DNA of 64,000 nt from Pholis gunnellus (lineage: Eukaryota; Chordata; Actinopteri; Perciformes; Pholidae), in assembly GCA_910591455.2 (NCBI GenBank), contig OU342806.1:18374841-18438840 (forward strand). The letters are read 5' to 3'. A model generated the notes under the pieces. It did no database searches and was not told where the DNA came from. It was given only the letters and a program-made list of their open reading frames with translations. Shown here one piece after another: positions 1 through 10,640 of this stretch (positions are counted from its first letter, which is position 1; the number at the start of each line of letters is the position of its first letter). A program made the translations under genes and the position numbers.

Positions 1-394
1 TACACTGTCATGACTTACAGAACGGAGCCAGCGTCAATGTTATTAGTAACACCTAACACACCTGTGCTGCTTCTTCTGTGACGAGTCAAAATGTCTGCTG
101 TGATAAAAGGCCTATTATGTTTCATTGTCAAATTTGCATTGGAATATTTGATTCATTTGCTTTTGTCAACTCTGACATTTTTTCTTAAAATGTACATAAC
201 ATTCGGATGGAAACTAGAAATTGAGAGAAACTTTTATAAATAATTAATTCACATAAGATAACTATATAAAATACTTATATTAGAAATGACCAGGTGACCA
301 AATTTGAGTAACACGACTACTTCAATGAGGAAAGTGTAATATTATATTATATTTTCTTGTTCTTTGAGTGTTTCTTCCACCGAGTATAAATGCA
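1..394. other. No gene or repeat recognised
   Basis: AT-rich unique sequence. It has short A/T runs and one TTATATTATATT stretch near 341-353, but nothing I can assign. Confidence 0.6.

Positions 395-400
<6 letters not shown>

Positions 401-435
<35 letters not shown>
401..435. repeat. (GT)n microsatellite
   Basis: An uninterrupted GT array of about 17 units. A second short GT run lies at 582-596. The Cys-Val frame across both is a translation of the array, not a protein. Confidence 0.95.
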
Positions 436-437
<2 letters not shown>

Positions 438-596
438 CATGCTTGTCATCACCGGCGGATACATATTGCCAGAATATGTTCTTGTAAACTGCTGCTGTGT
501 TGGCTTGTATTATTTCACCAGTGCATTCCTGTGATTATCATAATGTATGAATGTGAAAGTGTGTCTCTCTCTATCTGTGTCTGTGTGTGTGTGTGT

Positions 597-1360
597 TTCC
601 TTTACCAAAGAGCTACAAGCTGTCATGTTTTAGCCTCCTACAGTTAACATCTGCTGCATTTAGTACTGCCATGTCGCTCTGTGATACACACACTGTCTAA
701 TAGAATCAAAAATTACACGCTGCCACAGTTTATCATGTAACACACACACAAGCTCATTATTCTGTCAACCAGTGTACCAACCACTTACACCTGGGCTGAA
801 TATACAGTACTCAAATATGAAACATTTAAGGACTGTAGACATTTTGTCTATTTAAATGCACAGTGAAATTAACTACGTTGACATATTCTAATTGTATAAA
901 AAACACAAGTGAATATTCATACCATTTGTATATAATGACATATATTGTCCACTGCCAACTGTATGTTTTCACCTTCTAATCTACTGAGTTTTATGGAGTT
1001 TTGTGTGTTTGCATTGAGTCTGACTCTGATTACATCCAGATGACAAGGCTCCAGCTTCTTGGATGACTTTGGCTTTTCTTTTATGGCCAACTAAAAGGTT
1101 TCAGACGTCCATTCCAGCTGGACTCTTTTGGACTGGGTACTTCAATAATTTTAAAGTAGCTAAAAATCACTCCGCTCTCCCTTTCTCTCACACAGACAAC
1201 CGTAAAATCCAATCTTCATAACAGCTTTACACCTAGTAGCTCTGATGTGGAAAACTAGATGACTCCACTGATGTTCACATCATCAGCCCCCAATACCAAA
1301 TACTTCTGGGCTCCCGAACCCAAACAATGCCGGCATCTGCTGGCGGACCACTTCTTTAAT
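597..1360. other. Unique non-coding sequence
   Basis: No frame, repeat or RNA recognised. It holds only a six-unit CA run at about 740-751. Confidence 0.55.
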
Positions 1361-1368
1361 GGAAACCC

Positions 1369-1390
1369 CTCTCTCTCTCTCTCTCTCTCT
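1369..1390. repeat. (CT)n microsatellite
   Basis: Eleven CT units in otherwise mixed sequence. Confidence 0.95.
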
Positions 1391-1564
1391 GTCCTTCGCT
1401 CGCCCATCCAGGCACTAATGTAAATGAAAAGCAGTGGGACAGGGTGTGTTGTTAATGTGTGGACAGGGACAAAAAGCCGGGCTCTGGGGGTATTGTATTG
1501 GCCCTGTGACACACATCCCAACCTCAACACTCACACACGCACTCAGCAGCTCCTCCTCCTCTTC

Positions 1565-1722
1565 CCCCTCGTCTATTGACGGCCCCTCAAAATCAATAAA
1601 AATGATCTTGGAGTCCATCCACCATTTGGCTGCATCATCTTGGAAGTGCCTTCTTTAGGATATAGCGGCCATACTGTACAATGGGCCAGCCGAGCGCATG
1701 TAATTTGCCATTGATTTCTCCC
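1565..1722. other. Candidate conserved non-coding element
   Basis: Complex, repeat-free sequence with AATCAATAAAA and a TAATTTGCCATTGATTT segment, ending at a pyrimidine-rich tract. No long frame is credible. The call rests on composition alone. Confidence 0.25.
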
Positions 1723-1935
1723 GCCCCCCCCCTTCCCCTTCCCCTCCCTCTCTCCTCCTGACTCCTTGCCGCTAGTCACTGCACACAACACAAAAAACTA
1801 ACTTCATCATACACCCTGTTAATGCACACGCACAATAACCCTCTTTTCTCCTGCCCTCTGGTAATTTCACTCTTTCTTTATCTGTTTCGCTTTCTCTCTT
1901 TTTCCTCCTTTATCTCTTTCGTCCTCCCCACGCTT
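1722..1935. repeat. Polypyrimidine-rich tract
   Basis: C/T-rich on the + strand, including a run of nine C near 1724 and repeated TTCCCC and TCTCTC blocks. It is a low-complexity tract of the kind that can form triplex DNA. Confidence 0.7.
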
Positions 1936-3400
1936 TGTGCTCCGGCCCTATTCCTGAAATCTCTTCACAGGTCACCGTTCTTTCACTAATGGACGACTTG
2001 TGCAAATGTTGTTTGTGCGCAACCTGTTTTTTTTCCATCACTCTACCTCTTTTTCAGAAGTGAATATCCCACAAATGGACATCAACCCATTTCTGACAAC
2101 ATTTTCCAAGTAAAATCTTATATTTTTATTTTATACCATCAACTTTATCAACGCAAATTATAAATATTTTTCTCAATCTCAGATCTCTGAATCCTAATTC
2201 ATCACTTCATTGAAATGATACTTTTATTGGATATCCTTTATTTTCTTTATGTTTCTGAGATAGTTTTCTGTTGTATAATGTGAACATTTGAAACTAGAAT
2301 TGCATGACTGATGATGTGCACTCATTTTGTAATGCTTTATTGACATACATTTATTTTCACCAGCAGTTTATTTGGCATCATTAAAATGTGGATTTAGCAT
2401 AGAAACAATCCGGTCCACTTCTTACTCCTTGGAATTTAAATCTCCACATACTGTACATCTCACGGAAATAATGACGCCAATCAGCAAGTACATTAATAGC
2501 ATTTGTAACTAAAACAAGTCTAGAATATTGTCCCTTGGTTTTATCATGTTTAACCACATAAACCACGGTTTAACCACGTTTTGTTTTTTTGTTGCAAAAC
2601 TTGAACATTAGATTACCTGTCATGCCAAACTCACACTGCTGTATATTTGGTGCATGAGTCTTAATTGAATCAAGCCAAAATTATATTGTTGAAGCTGCTC
2701 GTGTGACTCATTGTAGTGTCAAAGCCTTACAAAAAAGTGATTCATGCAGACGGGTGGTTATACAATATATATATCCGTTGGTGAAATGTTGTATTAGCTT
2801 TAGAATCAAACGCCTCAACCCTTCAAGGTAAGAGGTCCAGCTCTGGTGGTCAAGCATATTTGGTAAATCACATTAAATCAGTAAGTGGCATCAAAGGAAC
2901 TTTATCTTCCCAAATCCAACCATAAAAAACACAACATAGAGCAGGGAAATGTAATCAGGTTCTCACATAGTCCTGAAACAGTGATGTTGCTGATTTTTTG
3001 GCTGGTCATCCAAAAAGGTAAAGTATTGTCTTTGAGGTTAACTTGACTGACTAGACTTCAGTGACAAAATGTCAACTTTATTTTTAGTTTTGCACGGGAC
3101 ACGAACATGGATGTAAAATGAGAACTAAACAAAGCCTCGACGGCGGGGCCTCGTTCATTCCTATTACAGTTGATCAAAGGCACATGAGGCAAAAGAAGTT
3201 TGACTTTAGAGTATATAATTCAGATGAAAACACAACAGATTTTAAGGTGATCGTCCCCATAGAGCAAGCACACTTGATCCAGCCTGGTTCTAGGGCTCAT
3301 TCACATGAACAGAGGAAGGGAAATAGCTCTGGATTCGGAAATTAGTGCATTTTACAACTTTTAGGAACTAAAGATTTAATTAAGTGCTATTTAAGTGTTC
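1936..3400. other. Unique AT-rich sequence with one short direct repeat
   Basis: A TTTAACCAC-type motif occurs three times in tandem at about 2549-2580. An unsupported 75-codon frame at 3118-3345 has no recognisable domain, no splice context and no supporting neighbour. Nothing else is assignable. Confidence 0.5.
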
Positions 3401-3415
3401 ATACTGATGTACCTT

Positions 3416-3620
3416 AAAAAAAAAAAAAAAAAACAGTGCTGATTTACAGTCATCTCTTACCCAATGTAAGGCTATGGGGAAAATCTTTTTGGGCCCAATG
3501 GCACCAAGGATCGACCCGGAAGTTTCCACGAAAACTAGCTTCAAAACCAGGCGCTCTTCCTTGGTGCTTGGTTGTAACACGTGGTTAAAGTTGTGAAACG
3601 GTTTTGGTTAGGCAACCTTT
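3416..3620. repeat. Probable interspersed repeat fragment beginning with poly-A
   Basis: An 18-base A run (3416-3433) is followed by a segment containing GGCTATGGGGAAAATC and TTTTTGGGCCCAATGG, which I recall from dispersed fish repeats. The A run at the edge could be a retrotransposon tail in a minus-to-plus arrangement. The family is not named and the boundaries are approximate. Confidence 0.35.
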
Positions 3621-3920
3621 CTGAACTTGGTGATGATTATACTTACAGCGATGTCGTTCCGTTCCTCTACTTGGTAATAACGTCTCTCAGGCAACTACAG
3701 CACCTAAAGTGTTATTTGCCTGGTTAAGGCCTCTCTAGGTTGGGTGATGGCATCTTCAACCTCCTTGAGGAACGTCAAAACAGCATTCGCTGCGATATGA
3801 TTGTAAAATCTGGTGTCTGTCACAACAAAGATGTACAACAACATATATTCAACTTAGTCCTGAATCTGAAGAGCTTGTTGCGAACTGAACCGCATGCAAC
3901 ATTCATGTTCACACATATAA
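3621..3920. other. Unique non-coding sequence
   Basis: No feature recognised. A 64-codon frame here has no family resemblance and runs into the CA array. Confidence 0.5.
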
Positions 3921-3933
3921 ACACACACATATA

Positions 3934-3971
3934 AACACACACACACACACACACACACTCACACACACACA
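3934..3971. repeat. (CA)n microsatellite
   Basis: Interrupted once by CTCA near 3959, with a short ACAG/GAGA tail. Confidence 0.95.
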
Positions 3972-4079
3972 GAGAGACAACTGTCAGTCAGTCTTTGAGA
4001 GCAGTGTGTTGTTTGTTAAGTCTGACACTTTGCCTCAGCCGCTCTAAGCCTATTACTGTATTCTTTCTCTGCTGTTCAC

Positions 4080-4144
<65 letters not shown>
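4080..4144. repeat. Long (AC)n microsatellite
   Basis: About 32 uninterrupted AC units, followed by a short interrupted CA run. Confidence 0.97.
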
Positions 4145-4147
<3 letters not shown>

Positions 4148-4243
4148 CACACACGGTGGTGCTATCACTAAGACCTTATTCAATAAGCCTAGCATATCCT
4201 CCAGCCATATCGCACATCATTCTCCCTACAAACACACCCTCCA

Positions 4244-4258
4244 TCACACACACACTCA

Positions 4259-4349
<91 letters not shown>
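4244..4349. repeat. Long (CA)n microsatellite
   Basis: An interrupted head (CACTCACT) precedes about 44 perfect CA units at 4261-4349. It is one of the longest pure arrays in the window. Confidence 0.97.
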
Positions 4350-4351
<2 letters not shown>

Positions 4352-4458
4352 TATCTGAACCTTTTTTTCCTGAGTGGTGTTGTCGTCGCTGTTTGTTGAG
4401 AGTATCATTTACAGCCAAGGTGTTTGAAGAAAGACACCTCTCCTGTGGCGTGATGCGC

Positions 4459-4460
<2 letters not shown>

Positions 4461-4492
<32 letters not shown>
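4461..4492. repeat. (GT)n microsatellite
   Basis: Sixteen GT units lying 111 bases after the 4261-4349 CA array and in the opposite sense. The two can pair on one strand. Confidence 0.96.
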
Positions 4493-4493
<1 letters not shown>

Positions 4494-4581
4494 TCTTTAG
4501 AGTGGGGCTTTGCTGCTCCTGACACCGTTATCAGCTCTAGTCGAATGTATTTCTTATCGAGGTGGAGGTGTGGAGGGAGGT

Positions 4582-4592
4582 GGGGGGGGGGG
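4582..4592. repeat. Poly-G run
   Basis: Eleven G within GGTGGAGG-type sequence. Confidence 0.85.
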
Positions 4593-4681
4593 ACCGACGA
4601 CCGACAATACAAGCTTATCAAACGTCCTCAGCCACGATTCGGCCCGTCACTCAAGAACCACGTGCACGCTCACACACGCTC

Positions 4682-4702
4682 GCACACACACACACACACA
4701 TA
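4682..4702. repeat. (CA)n microsatellite
   Basis: Short CA array preceded by degenerate CACGCTCACACACGCTCG sequence, suggesting decay of a longer array. Confidence 0.9.
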
Positions 4703-4824
4703 TACAAAAACACACAGACAGCCGGCCTTTTTTGATTGATAGATGGCTTTCCCAACAAATAGAAAGCCGGGATCAACATCCTCGTGGCCCCTTTTTACCT
4801 TACACACTCGTGCAGTGGTTTAAC

Positions 4825-4835
4825 GTATGTATGTA

Positions 4836-4896
<61 letters not shown>
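4825..4896. repeat. Compound (GTAT)n-(GT)n-(GA)n array
   Basis: Three motifs abut: GTAT units at 4825-4836, GT to about 4853, then about 21 GA units to 4896. The GT-to-GA junction recurs at 12449-12490 and 12523-12569. Confidence 0.95.
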
Positions 4897-4898
<2 letters not shown>

Positions 4899-5031
4899 AT
4901 TCCAGAGTAACAAAGGTGGGATTAGGGATGCATTAGTTGGCCGTGGAGCGAGAGGCCTGTCAATAACAGCAGCCAGAATAAACCCTGAAACCTCGATAAG
5001 AAGACAAAGGACGGGCCAGATAGCAGCAAGC

Positions 5032-5240
5032 AGAGAGAGAGAGAGAGAGAGGGAGGGAGGGGGGAGAGAAGGATCAATAGAGGGAGAGAGGAGGGGGTGT
5101 GACACAGAGAGAGATGGATGGATGGATGGATGGATGGATGGAGAGGCAGAGAGGGGATCAATATCAAGAGAGACAGGAGGAGAGAAAGTTTTCACAAAGA
5201 CAAGTGGAGGGGTGAGGTTGGGTGAGGATGAGGGAGAAGA
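5032..5240. repeat. Purine-rich tract with (GA)n and (ATGG)n cores
   Basis: GA array at 5032-5051, then GGGA-rich sequence and a seven-unit ATGG tetranucleotide array at about 5113-5141. The flanking sequence to about 5240 stays strongly G/A-rich on the + strand. Confidence 0.9.
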
Positions 5241-6530
5241 GAATAATGGAGGAGAAGATGCTGAGAGTCGGGATGCAGTAAAAGGCAGGGTTTGGCTGAG
5301 ATGGGTCGATAGTGATAGCTGTAATGTTGTTTTACATCCCTGCCGCAGTCAAAAGTTTGAGGTTATTTTAAGTATTTTTATTTAATAGAGGTGGAGGACA
5401 CTTATGTCAGAATCAGAACTTCTGCTTTTGGGTCTAGGAGGCCTCATGACTGATCGCCTGTATTTCTTCAACACATCACCCTTAACGTGACTTTCAGTGA
5501 CATAAAGAACCAAACACAAATAACTATAATTTGCTTTCACATTGCTCTGTGTTTGTAAAATAATGATTTCCTTGTTTCCATCACATTCATATAATTCGCC
5601 ATTTGAGTTTAGCTACTTGTCGCTCTAGGCACTGCACTGAGCATCACTCACTGTTCCAACCTGAAGGATGCGACGGTGACATGGTACATGGTTTCCTTCC
5701 CTGATTGATTTAAATGGCAGATTGAGATGTTACTGTAGAAGCCTCTTCTCTTCATTAACTCAGCAGACGTCCTCCGAGGACAGCAAAGAGAAACAGCCTT
5801 CACTGTCCCTTGCATACCCTCTCTGCAGGGCTTTTGCCTGAGACGCAGTGAACCAAGGTTATTGTCAGAGGATCCTCAATCAAATGGTAATCGTCTGTTC
5901 TTGCTTCATATTCGTCTTTAAATTTGAAATGAAAAAAAAGCTACTATATACAACATTTTCTTTATTATATAAGAAAATCATTCTGATTAAACAGGCCTCT
6001 GAAACAGTAAACACGCCATCTAGCAGTAACGATTTCCCAGTCGAATCAGCACAAATCTAAATCTTTTCACTTTATTATTTTTCTATATTCATTTCTTTTT
6101 CTTCTTTTTTAACTTATGTAATTATTGAATGGAATGATTCATTATGAAAAAAAGACTCAATATTGAGGAAATCAAACACAACAAGTAGTTGACCAACAGC
6201 ACTGCAGTGAAATACATTTGTGTAATATTTAGGCTCTGACCATTGGGATAATATAATACCACATCATTCAACTGCTTTAGTTTAGATGAACGCAGTAGCA
6301 CCAAGACCAAGTTTTAATTATCTCTGGCTTAACTGAAAACTATATGACTATATAATGTGCAGTTATAGCATTTGTTCTACAAAAATCAAGATTTTAAGGT
6401 ATCTTTCTAAATCGGTAAGATTGCACAGGAGTGAACAGGTTTGTCAATTCAACTACATTTCATTGCACATAAACTGTAACACACAGCAGATCCAACTTCC
6501 TCTCAAAGAAGCATATCTTTGGCATTCAGC
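5241..6530. other. Unique AT-rich sequence
   Basis: No exon, RNA or repeat recognised. Several A/T runs occur around 5925-6120. Confidence 0.5.
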
Positions 6531-6780
6531 CCGATGAGCTGTGTTTTGATGGAGAAGGAGCTAAAGAACTTGGCGGTAAGCTATTTATCATCCCGCCAAA
6601 GACGTGCCATCTTGAATTGGTGGTTGAAGAGCGGCGGGCTCTTAGTCACAAGAATCCTACAGAGGCTTGAACCAATGACAGCAGGGCAGCGGCGCGTGGG
6701 GAGGGGCGTGTAATTGTTTCACCGGCTCTCATTAATTAATTTCCTTCTTTCATTTATACTGGAATCACTACATAGGTCTG
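6531..6780. other. Unique GC-mixed sequence
   Basis: It includes a GC-rich stretch at 6675-6712 and a TTAATTAATTT block near 6733. No gene signal is seen. Confidence 0.4.
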
Positions 6781-6809
6781 GGAGGTATAGGTAATGATAC
6801 ATGAATACT

Positions 6810-6835
6810 GAGAGAGGGAGAGAGAGAGGGAGGGA

Positions 6836-6914
<79 letters not shown>
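6810..6914. repeat. Long (GA)n microsatellite
   Basis: An imperfect GAGAGGGAGA head leads into about 32 pure GA units (6840-6904) and a tail interrupted by GC. The purine strand is +. Confidence 0.97.
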
Positions 6915-6984
6915 CATCCTGTTGCCGTCAGCGTGGCAGTGAGCAGCTAGCTGTCACACAAAGACACAATGAGGCCCGGCAACA

Positions 6985-7350
6985 AACAGCCACTTAAAAA
7001 AAACAGCCTGGCAACAGAGTGCAAATTCAATTAGAGAAGTAATTAGTAGATACAGGGCCAGGCAGCGGGCTGCCGCGACGCCACAACACAGGAATTAATA
7101 GGCACGGATAGGAGGAGGACGCTGTCATAATTAAGAGGCAATCACCTATGTCAATGAATACCTTAAAAAAAAAACACACACAGCCCCTCCAACGCAAAAC
7201 TATTAATTCAGTGATCAAAAAATATTTCAGGAGATGATTAATACAGCAAATTCATTTTAAAAGACTAATTTCTGGAAAGATAGCAAGACAATTGCACATA
7301 ATATACTCCGCTTGGCATTTATATTGCTAATTAAATTTTTTCTTTCTGAT
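6985..7350. other. Candidate conserved non-coding element (ATTA-rich)
   Basis: Repeat-free sequence with CAATTA and TAATTA cores at 7027-7045, AATTAATA near 7093, ATAATTAAG near 7126, TATTAATTC near 7201 and GCTAATTAAAT near 7326. A short GGCAGC/GCTGCC palindrome is at 7061-7074. Clustered homeodomain-type cores in complex sequence are typical of vertebrate developmental enhancers. This is inferred from composition only. Confidence 0.35.
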
Positions 7351-7380
7351 AATTTGTGGAAGGATTGCGCTTCGCTGTCT

Positions 7381-7387
7381 CCCCCCC

Positions 7388-7426
<39 letters not shown>
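7381..7426. repeat. Poly-C plus (GT)n microsatellite
   Basis: A run of C ends at 7388. After a two-base AT break, about 18 GT units follow at 7391-7426. Confidence 0.96.
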
Positions 7427-7430
<4 letters not shown>

Positions 7431-7689
7431 TTGCTTCTTCTAGAGGTATGAACCAATGGAGGCAGTGTTGCAGAAGTAAATACACAGCAGAGGCTGCCGA
7501 ACAGAGCCGTGTCTCCGAACGCCTCCCCGCAAAACTCTGCCACGCATGGACGAAAAAAACAACATGAGCACAAAAAAGCAACAGAAAAAACTTGCCGTTT
7601 CTCTCCTTCTCCAACTCTGCAACATCCCTCCACCCTCCCCTTATTTATCTCCCCCTCGACGCCACCACCTCCCCCACAACTCCACAGAT

Positions 7690-7880
7690 ACAAAGGACTC
7701 AGCAATTAAATTAGGCGATAAGGATGTGAAATAAATCAGCAGGTTATTGATTGATTTGTCTCTCTCTTGGGGTGGGGGTGGAGGGCGGCGGCAGCTATCA
7801 TTGCACACCAACAGCTCCTCTATCGCGAACTAATTACTCCGTTCCTGAAATCCCTCAGATGAGACACCGAGGTTTCATAC
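7690..7880. other. Candidate conserved non-coding element
   Basis: Contains CAGCAATTAAATTAGGCG, GGTTATTGATTGATTTG and CTAATTACTCCG within complex sequence, interrupted by a G-rich stretch at 7769-7794. Called on motif density only. Confidence 0.25.
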
Positions 7881-8600
7881 AACCGATAGAGAGGCTTGGC
7901 AAAAACACAGAAGCGAAGACAGACGGAGGGATCTGAAGGATTAGAGAATCATCAGAGAGTGTAAACAACAAGAGAAATGTTTCTTCTGGGTAGCCTTGGT
8001 GTCTGACATGCAATAAGTGACGGCACTGTTTGTCTTGCGGCCTGATGTTGCCGTCACCCCCATCAGTGTGGAAGTCCTGATGCTGTCGGAAAGCCATTAA
8101 TCTAAACAATAACCACCGAGCTGCACGGAGAAGCTTCGGTGTGAATGTAGTCGAAGGTTTCTGGTGCGTCTCGACATCTGAAAGCAATACAGCCAAACAC
8201 GACGTGAACTCAGTCATAAACACATGCAGGTTTACTGGCCACACAACTGCAGCGCAGTAACTCTACTTCACTGTAACTTTGTATGTCGACATATTTAAGG
8301 GATGTCACTTCACTTCTCGTTACTTCATTGTCCCTTCATGGGAAAACCTGCCATGCAGTAGCCATTAGAAAATACAAACGAATACATGCAGTACACAAAT
8401 ACTTCAATAAATGGAAAACCCCCAAAACAGAGACCATCATAAAGTAAACAAACTGGACAAAAAAAGGTATGTAATATAATGACGTAAAAATATAATGCAG
8501 TGTAATACTCCAAGACAAATCGAGAGTCGAGAATGAACTCTCATGCATATGAAACAAAGAGATTTTGGCGTCTGTTGGATTCTTATTTTAGACAGCTTAA
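7881..8600. other. Unique non-coding sequence
   Basis: Frames of 60-129 codons occur on both strands here, none with a recognisable domain. No repeat seen. Confidence 0.5.
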
Positions 8601-8609
8601 GCCATCGAG

Positions 8610-8740
8610 AATTGTAGTTCCCAACCTTCCTGGTGTATGATCACTAAAAGTGAAGCAGCGTCTGCTTGTGACCCATCGTCACAGGTTTCATATGTCCATG
8701 AGTTGTGAGCAGTGATTCACAGTATTAGTATTTCAGTGAG
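8610..8740. repeat. Possible interspersed repeat fragment
   Basis: Segments such as GTAGTTCCCAACCTTCCTGG and GCGTCTGCTTGTGACCCATC resemble a dispersed fish repeat I recall. The ends are not defined. Confidence 0.35.
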
Positions 8741-9175
8741 CATAATCGTCTTACCATCCCTGATATGTTTTGAGACCCATCGGAGGAGCTCTGACCCCAA
8801 ATTACCCAGATTCATGTAGAGCTGCAAACCATTTTGAACCAAAATGCTTTTCTTACCTCCTAAACTTCCACCAACCCTGAAATGGTTAAAATGGTTAAGA
8901 AATGTCCAGAAATCACTCAGATTCTGGTCCATTTATTTTAATGAGTGAACGCTTAATCTGAGCCTCCTGAAAGAACACCAAACCAATAAAGACACTCTGG
9001 ATGAAAACTATCTTCTGTTGCCTCAACAGTCTGAATTTCCACACCAGAGAGAAATATCTTCACATTTTATTTCATCCTGAACGTGGAAATGAAAAGCCAG
9101 CGCCACGTTGAGCGAGGGGCAGGCTGTGATGATGAGCTGAGTTTCCACATCTTTTAAATACAGATTTAGTTTCTC
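8741..9175. other. Unique non-coding sequence
   Basis: A near-duplicated AAATGGTTAA lies at 8880-8897. Nothing else is assigned. Confidence 0.45.
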
Positions 9176-9179
9176 TGGC

Positions 9180-9435
9180 TCGGTTAAAAAAAACGGAGAG
9201 AGATCTCCATACGCAGAATTTACATATTCATCTCTGACAGTTGGGGGTTATTTGGAGCCCCATTTTGGAGTGATGTGAGAAAAAAAATATCCATTTAGCC
9301 ATATCATCACCTACGATCGGGACTCATAAGCCTGGCAATAGGCTGAGAGGGGAGGATAACACTAATATGGCCTCAGATTTCTATGCGGGACTAGTTAATG
9401 CTATTTACTGAGGAAGGTAGATGATCGACTGGGGA
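9180..9435. other. Candidate conserved non-coding element
   Basis: Repeat-free, with AATTTACATATTCATC, GGGGTTATTTGGAGCC and GGGACTAGTTAATGC. It is the first of several such blocks up to about 10.6 kb. Confidence 0.3.
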
Positions 9436-9464
9436 GCAGAGAGGAGAAGGGAGGGAAGGAGATG

Positions 9465-9670
9465 GACATTAAGTGGCCTTCGGAGTCCGTGGTTGCTGCT
9501 TTGAGAGCCAATTACCAGGCTAATGGAGTTAATGCCAGAGATGAGATGGGCTCGGGAGATGAGTGAGGAGAGAGGATAGCGGGGATGCCTGACACTGAGA
9601 CAAACTGCAGCGGAGAGAACGATTAGTGTTTGTTAATCTGATGGGCAAATCATTTAAGCATCAAACATAC
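9465..9670. other. Candidate conserved non-coding element
   Basis: AATTAC, GCTAATGG and GTTAATGC occur within about 35 bases at 9511-9536, and TTAGTGTTTGTTAATC at about 9624. The middle part is G/A-rich. Confidence 0.3.
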
Positions 9671-9789
9671 TGTAACACATTAGGAAAGAAACCAAAACGG
9701 GTTGGAGGGGCAAGGAAGCGCTCGACAAAACATGCAGCACGGACGAGATCTGTCTCGGTTTCATGATCCGTCATGTTAGGCTGCAGATT

Positions 9790-9990
9790 AAAAGTGTGAT
9801 CTCCGGGCTTATAAACGATTTAGCCAATTACAAACGTTATCTAAAAACGCTTTAATTTGCCATTCAGAGCTGCAACAGGGGCCCTCGGAGCCGTCAATGA
9901 GGGTGATTAGAGCCCAGATTGCTGCTTCGAAAGGCCCCAAACATCTGCTGTCAGAGTGACTTGGAGACGTCAACACAGGAAAAAACTGTT
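9790..9990. other. Candidate conserved non-coding element
   Basis: Contains CGATTTAGCCAATTAC, CGCTTTAATTTGCC and GGTGATTAGAGCCC in complex sequence that turns GC-rich around 9878-9895. A frame on the minus strand (9809-10006) has no recognisable domain. Confidence 0.35.
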
Positions 9991-10015
9991 CTTCAGAGCC
10001 TGGCATCTGATTGGC

Positions 10016-10108
10016 GAGGAGAGGAGAGGAGAGGGGAGGAAGAAGGAGGGAAGAGAAGAAGAGGATGAGATTAGAAAAAAGAGGAAAGAAGAAGTGGAAA
10101 GACCTGAG
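10016..10108. repeat. Purine-rich tract, (GAGGA)-like
   Basis: Begins with four imperfect GAGGA/GAGAG units and stays almost all G/A to about 10108. Confidence 0.8.
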
Positions 10109-10227
10109 TTGGTCGGCTGCCAGCTAGCTCAGTGTGACAGGGAAGGCCCATCTGCGCTCCCCAACACTCAAGATGGCAGATGTAGAAGCAGATTGATTTT
10201 CATTCAGCTGTCATGATACACAAGTGG

Positions 10228-10271
10228 AAAAAAAAAAAACACTCGCGTGCACACACACACACACACACACA
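10228..10271. repeat. Poly-A plus (CA)n
   Basis: Twelve A, an eleven-base spacer, then eleven CA units. Confidence 0.92.
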
Positions 10272-10439
10272 ATCATGGCGTTTGAGAGCTCTGTCAAGTG
10301 CCTGGGCTGCTGTTGGCTGTCCGTCTGCCAAGCTGTTTCTCTCCTTCCTGTAATTTCCTCATTCTCTATCCCTCCCTCTCTCTCACTCTCTTCCTCCCTC
10401 CGTCTCTCTCAACGAGCGCAAGCAGAATCTAAACGCCAC

Positions 10440-10640
10440 ATCTGGCGCTCAAATTAAATCATTTACAGTCCATAGAGAGAAGCGCGTTTAGTGACAATAC
10501 AGCCGGTGGGGAATCAGCATGTTTTCTCTAAGCTGTGACACCATCGTCTCCTCCGGCATCTGATTAGATGTCATCGCGGCACTGTTCAGATGTGCGAGAC
10601 GTGTTTCCTTGCTGCCCGTTATAAATCGGAGGCTTGAAAA
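10440..10640. other. Candidate conserved non-coding element
   Basis: Contains CAAATTAAATCATTTAC, CATCTGATTAGATG (near-palindromic) and GTTATAAATCGG. No repeat present. Confidence 0.25.

Noticed and set aside
3118..3345. 75-codon plus-strand frame as an exon
   Set aside because: No splice signals or domain, and it is flanked by unique AT-rich DNA.
4080..4349. CRISPR-like spaced repeats
   Set aside because: The repeats are pure dinucleotide arrays with no fixed repeat and unique-spacer pattern, and the genome is evidently vertebrate.
4156..4500. 114-codon frame rich in His-Thr and Cys-Val
   Set aside because: It is a translation of the CA and GT arrays at 4261-4349 and 4461-4492. The same applies to similar frames at 13910-14125, 31535-31897, 38329-38775 and 62592-63083.
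5113..5141. ATGG, GACA and ACAG arrays as sex-chromosome (Bkm-like) satellites
   Set aside because: Only four to seven units each at three sites (also 19813 and 35776), which is ordinary microsatellite content.
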